NCBI RefSeq assembly: GCF_030272615.1
Contig: NC_081408.1
Coordinates: forward strand, 764,723,673 to 764,787,672
Origin: Cryptomeria japonica
Lineage: Eukaryota; Streptophyta; Pinopsida; Cupressales; Cupressaceae
Direction: 5' to 3'
Length of the DNA: 64,000 nucleotides
Positions 21,945 through 34,200 of this stretch are shown in pieces (the stretch's first letter is position 1; every line of letters begins with the position of its first letter). Made by a program: the position numbers and the translations under genes. The notes beneath the pieces were generated by a model. The model was not told the origin of the DNA. It saw nothing but the letters and a program-made list of their open reading frames with translations, and made no database searches.

Positions 21945-23120
21945 TGTAAAGCGGAAAAATCGAACCCTAGTTGTTCTCTCCTCCCCAACTCCGAGGAGAG
22001 AGAAGGGAGAGTCACTAGGGTTGATGGTTTTCACTTAGGAGAGACTTTACATTCAAAAGAGGGGTTGAAACCTACAAGATCCAATCCCACACAATGCAAG
22101 ATTGGATTCTATATGAGTTTCAAGGGTTAAGACATCAAGGATACCCTCTTTTGTAAAGAAATGTAGATAGAAAGATTGAACTAGGAATGCATGAAAAGTG
22201 AGAAAGATTCACTTATAAACAGAGATAGGAATATAGGATGAAGCTACGGACCTGGAATTAGCAGTAAAATGTCGAGACGGTGCTGTTCTGCAAATTTGAG
22301 TGAAAATTGACAGGACGATGGCGCTCGGCGTGCACACGGTCCTCCGAAAAATGCGCGAAACGAAGGTGAATCTGTTCGTCTCTGCACAAGGATTCTAGAT
22401 CTTCAATTACAGCCGCGTACCTGCAACCTACACACAGAAAAGAGAGGATGATTGGGGGGTTAGGGATGAGGGGTTTGCCTTTAGGTCAAACCCCAGTTTT
22501 GGAATTAACCAAGAAATGAGAATGCTGTAAATGTAAATGTTTGTAATGTAAACAAGTACTGATACCTTGTTGTAAGAATGTTTGTATTCTTACATGCGAA
22601 GGTGTAAATGTTGTTGTATGTTGTATGTTGTAAGTGATCTCCTCTTCAATGGTTGAATCCTTGTCTTGAATGCAACACTTAGCCTTGAATGGAGACTTAG
22701 AATGCTCAATTGCTTGAAGGAATGCTTGAATGCTTGAATGCTTGAATGTTTGAATATCGTTTTTGCCTCTTTTTTCTCCTCCTTCAAATGGGAGAGGAAA
22801 TGTAGTTTATATACTTGCCAATTAGGGTTAAAAGACTGATTTTTCCGACCTTAGGCCGACCAGGAAATGTTATTTTCCAATTTGCAAACATAAAGACCTG
22901 AAGCCCCATAAGAGACCGGGCCCAAAATAGGGCCAGGGACCAGGGCGCTGGGCACCATGGTCCCACCTCCAGGGGCAGCAGGGTGCAAGGAGGATCAGGC
23001 CAGGGTGCTGAGAAATGCAGTTTTTGGTGTCATGAACAAGTTTCGGGGTCTCCATTCAGGTTCAACGTTGCGCCACCATCGTGAAGACCCAAATGCAGTC
23101 GAAATTCAAGTGTCGCAATT
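21945..23120 (-). repeat. D-family LTR, minus orientation, lacking its first bases
   Basis: The reverse complement matches the D LTRs (28906-30130, 35457-36680) from their end (TTCCGCTTTACA) back to AATTGCGACACTTG. The first 15 or so bases, including the TG terminus, are missing. In their place is the tRNA-Trp primer-site sequence of the neighbouring C LTR. It is clearly more diverged from the two D LTRs than they are from each other. It carries GC-rich hairpins at 22313-22342 and 22936-22964. Confidence 0.8.
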
Positions 23121-23139
23121 GCAAGTGTCGGGTTCACCA
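23121..23139 (-). other. tRNA-Trp primer binding site next to the C LTR
   Basis: The minus strand reads TGGTGAACCCGACACTTGC three bases after the LTR end at 23143. The first 12 bases match the tRNA-Trp primer site of element D. It places a 5'-LTR-type junction on the downstream side of an LTR that has a PPT on its upstream side. Confidence 0.7.
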
Positions 23140-23142
23140 AAA

Positions 23143-24799
23143 TGTGTGGGGGAAAAAGCGAGACTAGGTTATCATGCCCTAATCCTACCTTTTGTCACAC
23201 ATTACGGAATACGAAAGAGCCTAGAGGTATCGCACAATTGGCTACTTCTTTTTGTGAAAGAGAGAGTCATGGGCTACCTATTAGGGTTTCTATTCCTTTG
23301 TTGTAATTGAAAGGTAAGATTATGCAAGTTCAATTCCTAACCCTAAAATGCAAGTATGAGCTAACAACGAGATTGCAGAATTGAACTTAAACAATGGAAA
23401 GCTGTAAACACAAGGATAAAACAAGAATGTAGATGCGTACCCGGAGTCAAAGTTTGACTGAAAATGTTCAGGATGGGGGCGCGGGCGCCACTGTCCTGAT
23501 TCTGTCCCGGAACTGCACCTGAAACTGCTATTTTGCACTCTAGAAACTGTCTGAAATGTTGTCTGTCAGGAGGACCAGGGCGCCCAGCGCCTCTGTCCCA
23601 GGGACCAGGGCGCCCAGCGCCCCTGTCCTGGCAGGACCAGGGTGCCCCACGCCCCTGTCCTGGTATTCTACTCTGCAATTTGATGTGGGGTGCTGTCTCG
23701 ACCTGCTTTATCCGGATCTGCAACTTGCGACATCGTCCGAGTCTCGAAACCTGCACTTATATCTGAAAAAGGTGTTTGGGCGGCTATATAGGGTTTTTCC
23801 TTAGTCAAACCCCCGCTTCGGTGATTTCCACCTCCACGAATAGCCAAGTTGTATTGTAAAAGTAATGTGTGTGCAGACCTTGTGTGTGTGCAAGATCTAA
23901 AATGCAAGTAAGCAAACTAGAGCAACCTAGGAAGTAAACCCTAATTGCTTGTAAATGATAATGTAAATGCTCTAAATCAAGATGCAAAGTGATCTAAAGC
24001 ATGGATAAATGATATATTGAAGCTTATGCAAAGACATGAAAACAACATGAAACCATACCCAACCCCCAAGGGAGAGGTACAAGCCAATCTTCAGTCGGTG
24101 ATCTCCTATTGTTCTTCAATGACTTCCAAGCCCTAAATGGATGAATAGATTTGATAAATGCTTGATAGAGGGATGTTGAATGTTGTTGAAGTCTTCAAAG
24201 ATCTGCTCTTTTGCTGCATATGAGGTTCCTGAAAACCAAAATCCGATCCTTTCAAATGAAGAAAGAGAGCTCTTATGTATGAAACCCTAGGTCTCAATTC
24301 CAATTTTTGGCCGACCTAGAGATTGAATATCCCACCAATTTCTTGGGGTTAAGCTTTATTTTATGATTGGATCGCGCTCCTAAAATTTTGAGAAAAATGT
24401 CTGGGACCATGTGCACTCCGGGCACCACGGTCCTGACAACTTTTCACCAAATTTTCAGGGCCATCAGATATGATGATTTTAGAGAGAATCCCGAAGTTAT
24501 AGGTGATTTCGAGATGTTTTGACCCCCGAAATCAAGCCCCCAAGCTCAGAATAGGGCCTAATTAGGGTTTTTGATTAAGTAGTGTATTGGAAGAATAAAA
24601 TGAAAGGGGCACGCTTTAATGAAAGGGCCCGACTTTATGATGTGGAAGATGATGAAATAGAACCTTTAGACCTAATTAATTTGATTAATTAAGTGCTAAA
24701 GGGGAAATGAAATGCAAAATGCAACTGCGCCAAGGCGGGTGCTAAACTAGGTGTTAAATTGTACTGGTTTAGCAAGTGCGTACAATTTATGATATTACA
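23143..24799 (-). repeat. LTR of element C
   Basis: On the minus strand it runs from TGTAATATCATAAATTG (24799) to CCCCCACACA (23143), 1657 bp. It is preceded by a PPT and followed by a primer site. It contains GC-rich hairpin motifs at 23469-23498, three in tandem at 23572-23660, and one at 24404-24433. It is related to, but distinct from, the D LTR. Confidence 0.75.
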
Positions 24800-24817
24800 T
24801 TTAGCCCCCACTTTAGC
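24800..24817 (-). other. Polypurine tract of element C
   Basis: The minus strand reads CCGCTAAAGTGGGGGCTAAA immediately before the LTR start. Element D has the same tract at its 3' LTR. Confidence 0.85.
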
Positions 24818-24819
24818 GG

Positions 24820-25293
24820 TCATATGAGTACTACGTGCATATGCAAGCTAAAGTACAGAAAGTAAACATCATTTGAAAAAGGATATATCCATAAGTTGTC
24901 GGACGAAGCCCCCAGCGGTATCTATAGTACACAGTTAGGAACTGCACCCTACAAAACACATGTTAGATCACAAAATCACCTAATGCTTACTAAGGAAGGT
25001 GATGAAATTTGCGAGTAGCTATATGCCCCCCCCTGTTTCGACTTGCTTATTAGGGAGGTGAAACAAGGTAGCATGTTTACTTACGACAAATTGTGTAAGA
25101 GAGTATTGATGAGGGATGTTCACTGAAAAGGCTTCATCAGAGCACTTTTTGGAACATCTCGAGAGTAGGGGAGCGAAAATATGATTCCTACGGAACAAAC
25201 GGTTCAAAAATCACATCTCCCAAACTCAAGTTATGATGAAATGAGTGATAGAGGAAAATTAGGGTTTTGACAGTAAAGGTAAAGGAATGAATG
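24820..25293. other. Element C sequence between PPT and antisense gene promoter
   Basis: No coding region is recognised. It is equivalent to the short non-coding stretch just inside the 3' LTR in A and B. Confidence 0.4.
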
Positions 25294-25301
25294 TATATAC
25301 C
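25294..25301 (+). promoter_or_regulatory. Candidate TATA box of the element C antisense gene
   Basis: TATATACC lies about 165 nt upstream of the predicted first donor (25461), a spacing close to that of the TATA boxes of genes A and B. Confidence 0.35.
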
Positions 25302-25421
25302 TTGAAAGAGACATTTGCATTTGTCACTTTGTTGATTCTGAGTACTGTTCATTATAGTGGAGCCCACATAGCCATCATCATGCCTTCACGATGACCGGAG
25401 CATCCCACGAGGATTGAGATC

Positions 25422-27824
25422 ATGCGACAGGCCGTGATCGACGACGAGCCACTGGACGAGGTGAGTTGACTGAATGTTGACTTTTGATTTTCTGCATTTG
25501 ACTTTCTATGATCATTTGCAGGCCCTGGAACCCGACCGTGGGTCCCACACAGGGCGCCATGGTCCCTTCAGGGCGCCATGGTCCCTGACAAGGCACCATG
25601 GCCCCAATCAGGACTTGGCGAGAGATGCCAGGGTTAGCATACGATGTTCGACAGTTTGCATGAATGATTTTTGATGATTGAGTACTGATTATAGTTATGT
25701 TTTTGTGATGCAGGGTCTCCCGTATATGAGAGAGCACATGGCAGGACAGATTCTTCGTAGTTTGCAAGATCAGATTCCCCGACTCATTTAGGCAGAGAGA
25801 GACACATTGTCGATAGTAGGTTTGTGGTCTATGATTCTTATGCCGGCCATCCGATTTCATCCCGCGATGCTGATGGCATTCATGGAACGGTGGGATCCTG
25901 ACACATGCAGGTTCCAGCTTCCAGTAGGGGAGATGACGGTGACACTTGAGGATGTGTACCGCATTCTTCGCCTACCGATCAGAGGAGCTACAGTGACATA
26001 TGCGACTGATCGGTCAGTAGAGGATCATTAGAGGGAGTAGGTATATTGCATAGGGAGAGTCATGCCGAGCGAGACGAGAGGTCATATCATGGTCAGTTGG
26101 CTCTTACATCCTACAGGAGAGGTGCCCCTCATGAGACGTCTTATGATAGCCATCATTGCACTAGCTGTCTGCCCTAATGGGCGAGGTACACACATGCATG
26201 GGGGTCTCACGTGGTGCATCAGGGCTATGGAGAGACACAGGAGAGTATATGCCTGGGGTCAGAGTATGCTTGCACATCTCTATCACGACCTCGAGGAGTA
26301 TGTTTTCGGACAGGGTTGCAACTTGATGACATGCACACTTCTGCAGGTGTGGATATTTGAGCACTTTACATGCACCAGACCTGTCAGCTATCCGATGAGT
26401 ACGGCTAGCAAGCGACCTAGGGTATTTGCTTATCCACTTACCAGCGAGTGGAGATTTGGAGATCTATTGTATTGGAGAGTGATAGTTGACAGATTGACAG
26501 CCGAGGTGACCGTGTGGAGACCATATCTGCGGATGCACAGATGGGATGGGATGGAGAGACAGTTAGCATGCCTACAGAGGAACCACCTACTGAGAGGACG
26601 ATATCCACACATCATAGTCCCATTCTACTTTGACCGAGTATGGAGGCAGTTCGGGCTAGAGCAGTGTGTCCCAGCCGATGTGCCCATCTACACTCGACAC
26701 TCACGAGTCCTTCCCAGACCCAGAGCAGTAGCGAGACCGACGATAGACGATATCGAGATCATAGATATAGAGGGGTCCGACCAGGATGTGGTCACTGATT
26801 ATGCTGCAGACCCCGGGGTACAGCGCAGGTATCATTCCTGGTTTATGAGATCATACCCAGGGCCTATCTTTCCACCAAATCACCCGATAGGCCATCCAGG
26901 TCCATGGAGGCATGGAGATCGAGATGAGGATCAGGGATCCAGATCGGAGGAGCCAAAGGAGGGAGAGGGTCATGAGGAGGCAGGAGGTCCTGATCTGCCT
27001 ATAGGAGATCAGCCTAGCGCTGAGGAGGAGGACGAGGATGACGAGGAGGAGGAGAGAGATGATGACGAGGAGAACGAGGATGCAGATGAGGATGAGGATG
27101 ACGAGGAGGATGACGAGGAGGAGGAGGATAGAGATGATGAGGAGGAGTCAGATGCAGCTCCTCACCATTCAGGGGATGATACCGTAGCCTTAGATCCTCC
27201 CGTTATTCCCCAAAAGGGGGAACACGAGGCGCTACAAAGACCTGCACCTATCGTGCATAGATCGTTCGAGCGTGGGGAGCCTAGTAGTTCCCAGTCACAG
27301 ATGCTACCATATCACGATCCCTACTAGTGTGAGGGAGATCCAGGTATAGTAGGTTTATATTGATTGATTGATGTTTTGATGATATAAAATGGTACTAACA
27401 CAAAATCTGTTCTACTGCTACAGCTAATGTGCAGGAGTGGCACTCCTTGATCCAGCAAGCAGTGATAGATATCTCTACGACAGCGCAGATCCCTAGTTCC
27501 TCACAGGTTGCTTATAGACCTCAAGGGAACGTGGGTCAGCATGATGATTTGTTTTCCTCATTTCGAGTACAAGTAGAGATATGGAGGGAGAGAGAGCGGG
27601 CTCTATCAAAGGACCTTCAGCAAGCACAGTGTGATCTAGCAGCAGCTCAGGCCGAGGCTACCTCGTATCGCGCTATCCTTATGGATAGGGATTGTAGGAG
27701 TTCCTCTCGGAGCCATTCACGATCTATATCACGGTATACCCCCATGGGTCCACCTGCATGGCCGGATCAGGAGGGAGCATCTAGTCGTCACTCTCCAGCC
27801 ACCAGCCCTAGGGATAGGAGATGA
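25422..27824 (+). pseudogene. Antisense PMD-acidic-coiled-coil gene of element C, three exons
   Basis: It is opposite in strand to C's pol. Exon 1 (ATG 25422 to 25460) ends at GTGAGTTGA. Intron 1 is 25461-25713 (acceptor TTTTTGTGATGCAG). Exon 2 is 25714-27343, and intron 2 is 27344-27423 with a perfect TACTAAC branch site at 27393-27399. Exon 3 is 27424-27824. Phases match at both junctions. The protein has a PMD (ERWDPDTCRFQLP, GEMTVTLEDVYRILRLP, YAWGQSMLAHLYHDL, VWRQFGLEQ), a long Glu/Asp run at about 27020-27160, a coiled coil (RERERALSKDLQQAQ) and an SR-rich tail (RSSSRSHSRS, then MGPP). Four nonsense codons (25789, 26029, 26038, 27325) and no frameshift. It keeps the Gln codon that is a stop in genes A and B. 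Confidence 0.85.
25545..25613 (+). repeat. Intronic GC-rich short array, core AGGGCGCCATGGTCCCT
   Basis: Three units (about 25551, 25570 and 25591) sit 19 and 21 bp apart inside predicted intron 1 of the antisense gene. The core is half of the hairpin motif found in the C and D LTRs. It occupies the same intronic place as the ACGCG array of A and the AGCGC array of B. Confidence 0.75.
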
Positions 27825-27884
27825 TTTTATGATGTAGGGTAGGTCACATTTTGGATGTGTAGTGACCTACCTTTGTATATTGAT

Positions 27885-27885
<1 letters not shown>

Positions 27886-27963
<78 letters not shown>
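27886..27963 (+). repeat. (CA)n(TA)n microsatellite
   Basis: About 33 CA units are followed by about six TA units just 3' of the antisense gene of element C. Confidence 0.95.
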
Positions 27964-28481
27964 CATGCTTTTTTTGTTTCAAACGTGTTATCTTTAATGC
28001 CTAAACAATGTGTATTGTGATTAAAGTTAATAAATTTGGTAGATGTACATGTATGTTCTGAATTTAATTTCCATGTGATTGATTTCTCAATGCTCCATGA
28101 TTAAATTGATACATGTGTGACTTAATTAAAATATTTGATCAAGTACTATATTGATGATAAGGAAGAAAGTATGTATTAAGCCTACGAATCATATAACCAA
28201 TGTGATTTAATTTGAATTTAAACACAACATGACATGATTCAACTTAACACATAAAAATATTGTATAATATGTCAACATAATGCAAATGTAAATCTTTTGT
28301 AATTTACATAAATGAATTCAAGACAAACCATAAAGTAAAGAAATGCGCTTGTCAAGAACGAAGCAATATAGATTAAACAAAACATCATTTAATTCTATTT
28401 GCTCTAACAAAGATATGTTAACATATTATCCAATTTTGAAGAAGTGAGAAAGGAAATAGATAAATGATAAGGAATGAGGCA
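27964..28481. other. Element C spacer between convergent genes
   Basis: AT-rich with no coding signal. It is shorter than the 1.4-1.7 kb spacers of A and B. Confidence 0.5.
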
Positions 28482-28900
28482 TTAAGCATAGTATCTTCGC
28501 AAGTGCATAGCGTTTATAGGGTCTTTAAGAGGCGTACCGTCTACATCCGCTATTTTGTAAGCACCTGATCCATAATCTTCAATAACGATATACGGTCCAA
28601 GCCAATTAGGACTGAATTTTCCCTTTTCTTCAGGTAAGGCATTCACATTGCGCTGATTCTCATAGAGCACTAAGTCACCCACTGAGAAGGAACGTTGAAT
28701 AACCTTATCATTATAGTTTCGTTGTAGAGTTTTGTGATACGCTTGAATATGCTCAAGAGCATTTATACGTTGTTCATCAAGCATCTCAAGCTGTTGAAGT
28801 CTTTGTTCTCTATAGGAGTCATCATCTATTATACCTTTGAGAGAAACTCTACGTGATGGAATCTCTAATTCTAAAGGCATAATAGCATCAGCACCATAAA
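28482..28900 (-). pseudogene. Element C integrase C-terminal end, cut off by element D
   Basis: The minus-strand frame gives ADAIMPLELEIPSRRVSLKG, the GDLVLYENQRN motif, and NWLGPYIVIEDYGSGAYK, ending HLRRYYA and a stop at 28482. It is the direct continuation of the reading frame that breaks off at 36686. The CAAGA target duplication (28901-28905, 36681-36685) accounts for the join. This part has no internal stop. Confidence 0.9.
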
Positions 28901-28905
28901 CAAGA

Positions 28906-30130
28906 TGTAGCGTCCTAAAATTGTGACACTTGCAATTTCGACTGCATTTCGGTCTTCACGATGGTGACGCAACACGCAACCTGAATGGAGACCCTGAAAC
29001 TTGCTCACGACACTGAAAACTGCATTTTTCAAGCACCTTGGCCTGAACCTCCTTGCACCCTGCTGTCCCGGGAGGTGGGACCAGAGCGCCCAGCGCCCTG
29101 GTCCTTCAGGACCAGGGCGCCCAGCGCCCTGGTCCCTGGGTCCTATTTTGGGCCCTATCTCCTAAGGGGTCTCGGGTCTTTTTGTTTGCAATTTGGAAAT
29201 TAACTTTCCTGGTCGGCCTAAGGTCGGGAAAATCAGTCTATCAGCCCTAAATGACAAGTATATAAACTACATTTTCCTCTTTCATTCGACATGATGGAAA
29301 AGGCGTGGAAATTATACTCAAGCATTCAAGCATTCAAGCATTCAAGCATTCCTTCAAGCAATTGATCATTTCAAGTCTCCATTCAAGGCTAAGTGTTGCA
29401 TACAAGTCAAAGATTCAACCATTGAAGAGGAGATCACATACATGCTACATACAACATACAACATCTAAACCTTCGCACATAAGGATACAAACATCCTTAG
29501 AACAAGGTATTAGTACTTGTTTTACAGTCATTTACATTTACAGCACTTGCTCATTTCTTGGTTAATTCCAAAATCGGGGTTTGACCTAAAGGCAAACCCC
29601 TAATCCCTAACCCCCCAATCGTCTTCACTTTTCTGTGTGTAGGTTGCAAGTACGCGGCTGAAATTGAAGATCTGGAATCCTTGTGCAGAGACGAACAGAT
29701 CCCCCTTCGTTTCGCAGATTTTTCGGAGGACCGTGGCGCCGGGCGCCATCGTCCTGACAACTTTTGCTCAAATTTGCAGGACAGCGCCGTATCGACATTT
29801 TACTGCTAATTCCAGGTCCGCAGCTTCATACTGTATTCCTATCTCAGTTTATAAGCGAATCTTTATCACTTTCCATGCATTTCTAGCTCAATTCTTCTAT
29901 GCACATTCTTTACAAAAGAGGGTAGCCTTGCTGTCTTAACCCTTGAAACACATTTAGCATCCAATCTTGCATTGCGTGGGATTGGATCTTGTGGGTTTCA
30001 ACCCCTCTTTTGAATGTAAAGTCTCTCCCCTAAGTGAAAACCATCGAATCCTAGCGAACCTCCCTTCTCTCTCCTTGGAGTTGGAAGAGGGGAGAACAAC
30101 TAGGGTTCGATCGCGATTTTCCGCTTTACA
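28906..30130 (+). repeat. 5' LTR of element D
   Basis: 1225 bp. TATATAAA at 29259-29266 is the likely promoter. Two GC-rich hairpins lie in tandem at 29078-29104 and 29109-29135 upstream of the TATA box, and a third at 29728-29754 lies downstream, inside the transcript. Confidence 0.93.
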
Positions 30131-30133
30131 TTT

Positions 30134-30152
30134 TGGTGAACCCGACGTGAAC
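30134..30152 (+). other. Primer binding site of element D, tRNA-Trp type
   Basis: TGGTGAACCCGACGTGAAC begins three bases after the LTR. It is complementary to the 3' end of plant tRNA-Trp (...TTCACGTCGGGTTCA plus CCA) over about 18 bases, as I recall that tRNA. Confidence 0.75.
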
Positions 30153-31288
30153 ATCCTTTCTGATTTTTCATGCTTAGATCTGAAAAAAAAAATTGATTAC
30201 ATTTCCATGTTTGATCTTTTGCAAAATTTTAGAGGTGATTGCATAAAAACCCTAAATTTTCTTTTTGGTAATTGAACCTGCGAAATGTCTAAATGTTAAT
30301 GCCTGTTTCAGATCTGCCCTTCTATTACAAATTTTCAATTCATATTTGTGCTTTAATTCTGAAAATTAAGTGGTTAAATGTCAAAACCCTAATTTTTGAA
30401 ACCCTCTTGATTCAACCTTTGTCCAACAATTTCACTGATCAAAACATCTCCAAATCAGCTGTAACTTTGGATTCCGCAATAAAATCACAATATCTTTCAT
30501 CCCTGAAAATTTGGAAAAAAGTTGCAAGGACCGTGGCGCCGAGCGCCATCGTCCCCGACATTTTTCCCGAAATTTCGGGAGCGAGATCTTACTGTATTTT
30601 CCTGCTAAAATCCAGAATTTTGGTTGATTTTATCAATTTTAACACCTTCAAAATAACAGTCAAAGTTGGTCTTGTGATTGCTTGGATTAAGGCTTCTAAA
30701 CATTTAAAAATCATTGAAATTGAAATTTTGTGTCAAAATTGTGTTCTTACTGTCCTAAATCTGAAAAGTGTGTTATCATTCATTAAAAATTTCAGTGCTT
30801 TATTCAAATTCTTGCATTTTGTGACTTTTGAAATTAAGTGCTTAATTACAACAACTTTGATTTCCGCTTTCAAAATTGAATTTTGCATGAAATTGAGTCA
30901 ATTTTTAAATTTCAAAATTTACATTGCTCTGGATATTCCCTCTAAAATCATAAAATTCAAAATTTCAAGTTTCCCTCTCTTTTTCAAAATTCAAATTTTG
31001 CATTTTTCGACAATCTTGGTAGGGTTCAATTTCGAGATTACAACTTTAATCGTAAAATCACTCAATTTTTTCAGATTAGCTCTAAAATCATCATACCTTT
31101 CATCCCTGCAAATTTCAAAAAAAGTTGCAAGGACCGTGTTGCACTCCGAGCACCACGGTCCCAGACATTTTTTCCGAAATTTCGGGAGACTGTTGTGATT
31201 GCATTTAACAGCTTAAATCCAGAAGATTGGCTGATTTTACTGAAAATTGCTACCTCTAAATTCAAAATCTTCTCTCTCTTTCTAGTGC
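30153..31288 (+). other. Untranslated leader of element D
   Basis: AT-rich sequence holding two more hairpins, 30528-30554 and 31131-31161, each preceded by the same context (CCCTG...AAAAAAGTTGCAAGGACC) and followed by a (C/A)GACATTTTT(C/T)CCGAAATTTCGGGA-like palindrome. This is a tandemly repeated hairpin module about 600 bp apart. A 301-codon open frame at 30293-31198 is Phe/Ile/Lys-rich and has no family match; it is treated as chance. Confidence 0.6.
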
Positions 31289-34200
31289 ATGAGTTTTACA
31301 ACAATAAGCCCTACTTACACTATTCCCGTTAGACGAAGCCGTAGAATTAAGTCTTTCCAAGGTTTAACTACTGAGGAGATGGAACCTAATTTGAATAGCC
31401 TTTTTAACGAGGACATGGGTAATTCCTCTAATCCTCCTAATGATGAAGAAGCTCTCCATGAGGTTTCTGAAGAACAACTTTCGAAATTGGATAACCAATT
31501 TGACGATTTTCGACAATGGATGTCTCAAGAATACCCTGATAGTCAAGCTCTTCCTTTAATTGAGGGTCTAAAATCTATGCTTCAAAGTGATAAGAATGGA
31601 ATTGATATTTTGCGGGGTATTGCACACATTGTGGATTCGAATGTGATGCCTATGAAAAGTTGTGCCGAAACCTTAGGTTATACACAACCTCCTACTCAAG
31701 TCAATCATTCTATTCCTTTGACAACTCCTATTGCTAGTATACCTACCTTTACATCAAACATCATGGCTACTTCTATACAAGACATTCCTCCTGTGATTAC
31801 TAGTCATGGGGGCAACCCTTCTTCTTCAATTAACCCTCTTCCTTCATTCAATCCGACTTCTTCATTCATTCCTTCAATGAGTGTCCCTATTATATCACCA
31901 CAAATGAACATGACGCAAGGGGGCAATTCATTTAACCATTCCATTCCTCCTTGTAGTATTCCTTCTGTCCAATCATCTCCTATGACTAATTATCATAGAG
32001 TCCCACCACCTTACTCTCTACCTTCTTTCAATAACATAACACCTCCATCTCAATCTAACACATCTAATATGAATTCTTCGACTGAAGCGACCATTAACAA
32101 TCTTGCACAAACTGTCTCTTCTTTACAGCAACAAATTGCCTCTATGAATCAATCTAAGTTTAGTGTGCCCACATTTGATGTTGCGAGCCCACTTTCTCTT
32201 GACATTGTTCGAGCTATCCCTCCTAAACATGTTGAAATCCCGCATTTGGAACTTTATAATGGTAAAGGAGATCCTCTAACACATGTTAAGACTTTTCAAA
32301 CAATATGTACCGATTTTGCTTATGACCAAAGGTTGCTTGCAAAACTGTTCACTAGAACATTAAGAGACAAAGCCCTACAATGGTATTGCTCGTTGCCTTC
32401 TTATTCTATTACTTCTTTCGAACAACTTGCAAATGCTTTCATTCAACAATTTCAAAACAATATAAGTCCTAAGGTTACTTTGATTGATTTAATGCATTGT
32501 AAACAAGGTGTTAAAGAAAAAGTGACTGATTTCATTGGTAGATATAAGCATTTGTATGCTCAAATTTCTTTTCCAGTACCTGACAATGATATTCAAAGAA
32601 TCTTTATTTCTAATTTACAAAAAGATATTCGAGACAAACTTCTGTTTTCTGAGTTTACTTCTTTCCAACAGTTGTGTGCAACTCTTCACAATTATCAACT
32701 GACTGTGAGTCAAATGGAACAATCACATCCTATGGCTCCGAGTGATAAGGGTGATAGCAGTCAACAACCATTTGGGAAGTTTAAACCGAACAGAGATTCC
32801 ATCAAATTCAATGAAAACATCATCAACAACAATGTGAATGCAGCATCAGGTGTGCCTCCTATTTCTAAATTTTTCAAGAAAGAAAGAAAGTATACTCCTT
32901 TGAATGAATCATTGCATAGTATTATGAATAAGTTATTGGAACAAAATGTGCTTACTCTTCCTCCTATAAGACAAATTGATCCTGCAAAGATTACTTCACC
33001 TTATTTTGATAACAAAGCTTTTTGTCAATTTCACCGTCAGCCTGGGCATGATACTGAAAAATGTTTTTCTTTAAAGGGTAAAATTCAAGATTTGATTGAT
33101 AACAATACTATCTCTGTTTCTGGAGTGAATGATAAAGGCAACACATCTGTAGCTCCTCCTAACCAAAATCTTCAGATTTTCACTGATCCATTGCCTTCTC
33201 ATACCTCTAATGCAATTGAGGCTAATGATTCCTCTCTCTCATCTGATGGTCTTGTGTCTATGACTCCGAATGTGATTAACTTTGTAGAGCAGCAAGAAAT
33301 CCCTAAAGAACCTTCCATCACATTTGATTCCAATGAAACCATTAGGGCACCTGATGGTCCTTTATACATAGTTGCAAAAGTTAAGAATACACCTTGCCGT
33401 GGAGTGCTTATTGATCCTTCGTGCATGTTTAATGTTATTACTAAAGAATTTCTTTGTACTTTGCAATTGAATCAAGTGATATATGATAAAACAGATGTGA
33501 TTGTGAAATTATTTGATGCATTTTCTTCTCTTGCAATTGGTTCTATTACATTGCCTATTGAGGTCCATAATAAATCTCTTGATGTGAACTTTGCTATTAT
33601 TCCATCTTCCGAACAATTTCATGTGAAGCTTGGCTATCCTTGGCTATCTTCCATGAAAGCTATTGCTTCTCCTATTCATAAGTGTTTGAAATTTCCCCAT
33701 AATGGTGAAGTTGTTACTGTCAATCATAGTCTCTTTAAACCAGCTGAAAGAACTTCTAGCGTGCCTCTTGATTACTTTTGGCCTAAACAATTCCAATCCC
33801 TTCCTCCGCGAAGTGATCATCTTTTCAAATCTTATCAAAAGTGGAAAATAGATATGATCCTATCTTTAAGTGAACCTAGAACACCTAAACTTGACATTCC
33901 TATCATTCTTGAGAAGGAAGTTCTTCCTTTGAAAGATAAAACTAATGTCTTTCCTCAAGAAGATTCCCAACCCATCCCTATGGATGTGACTATGTCTATG
34001 CCTAATAAATCTTCTAAAAGTAGACCTATCCCTCCTCGTCATGATGGACTTGGTCTTCTTCCTAAACCGAAAATTCCTCCTTTATATGGAGCAGTTCCTC
34101 CTCCTTCCTTTTATAGAGAGAAGAGACCTTCTTCTTCTCCTATTATCCAGCCTAAGAGACCACAACCTAAACACCCAAGTGCTAAGGATGAGAACATTCC

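Noticed and set aside
30293-31198. 301-codon open frame in the element D leader
   Set aside because: Biased to Phe, Ile and Lys, no domain match, and it overlaps leader hairpins; treated as chance in AT-rich sequence.
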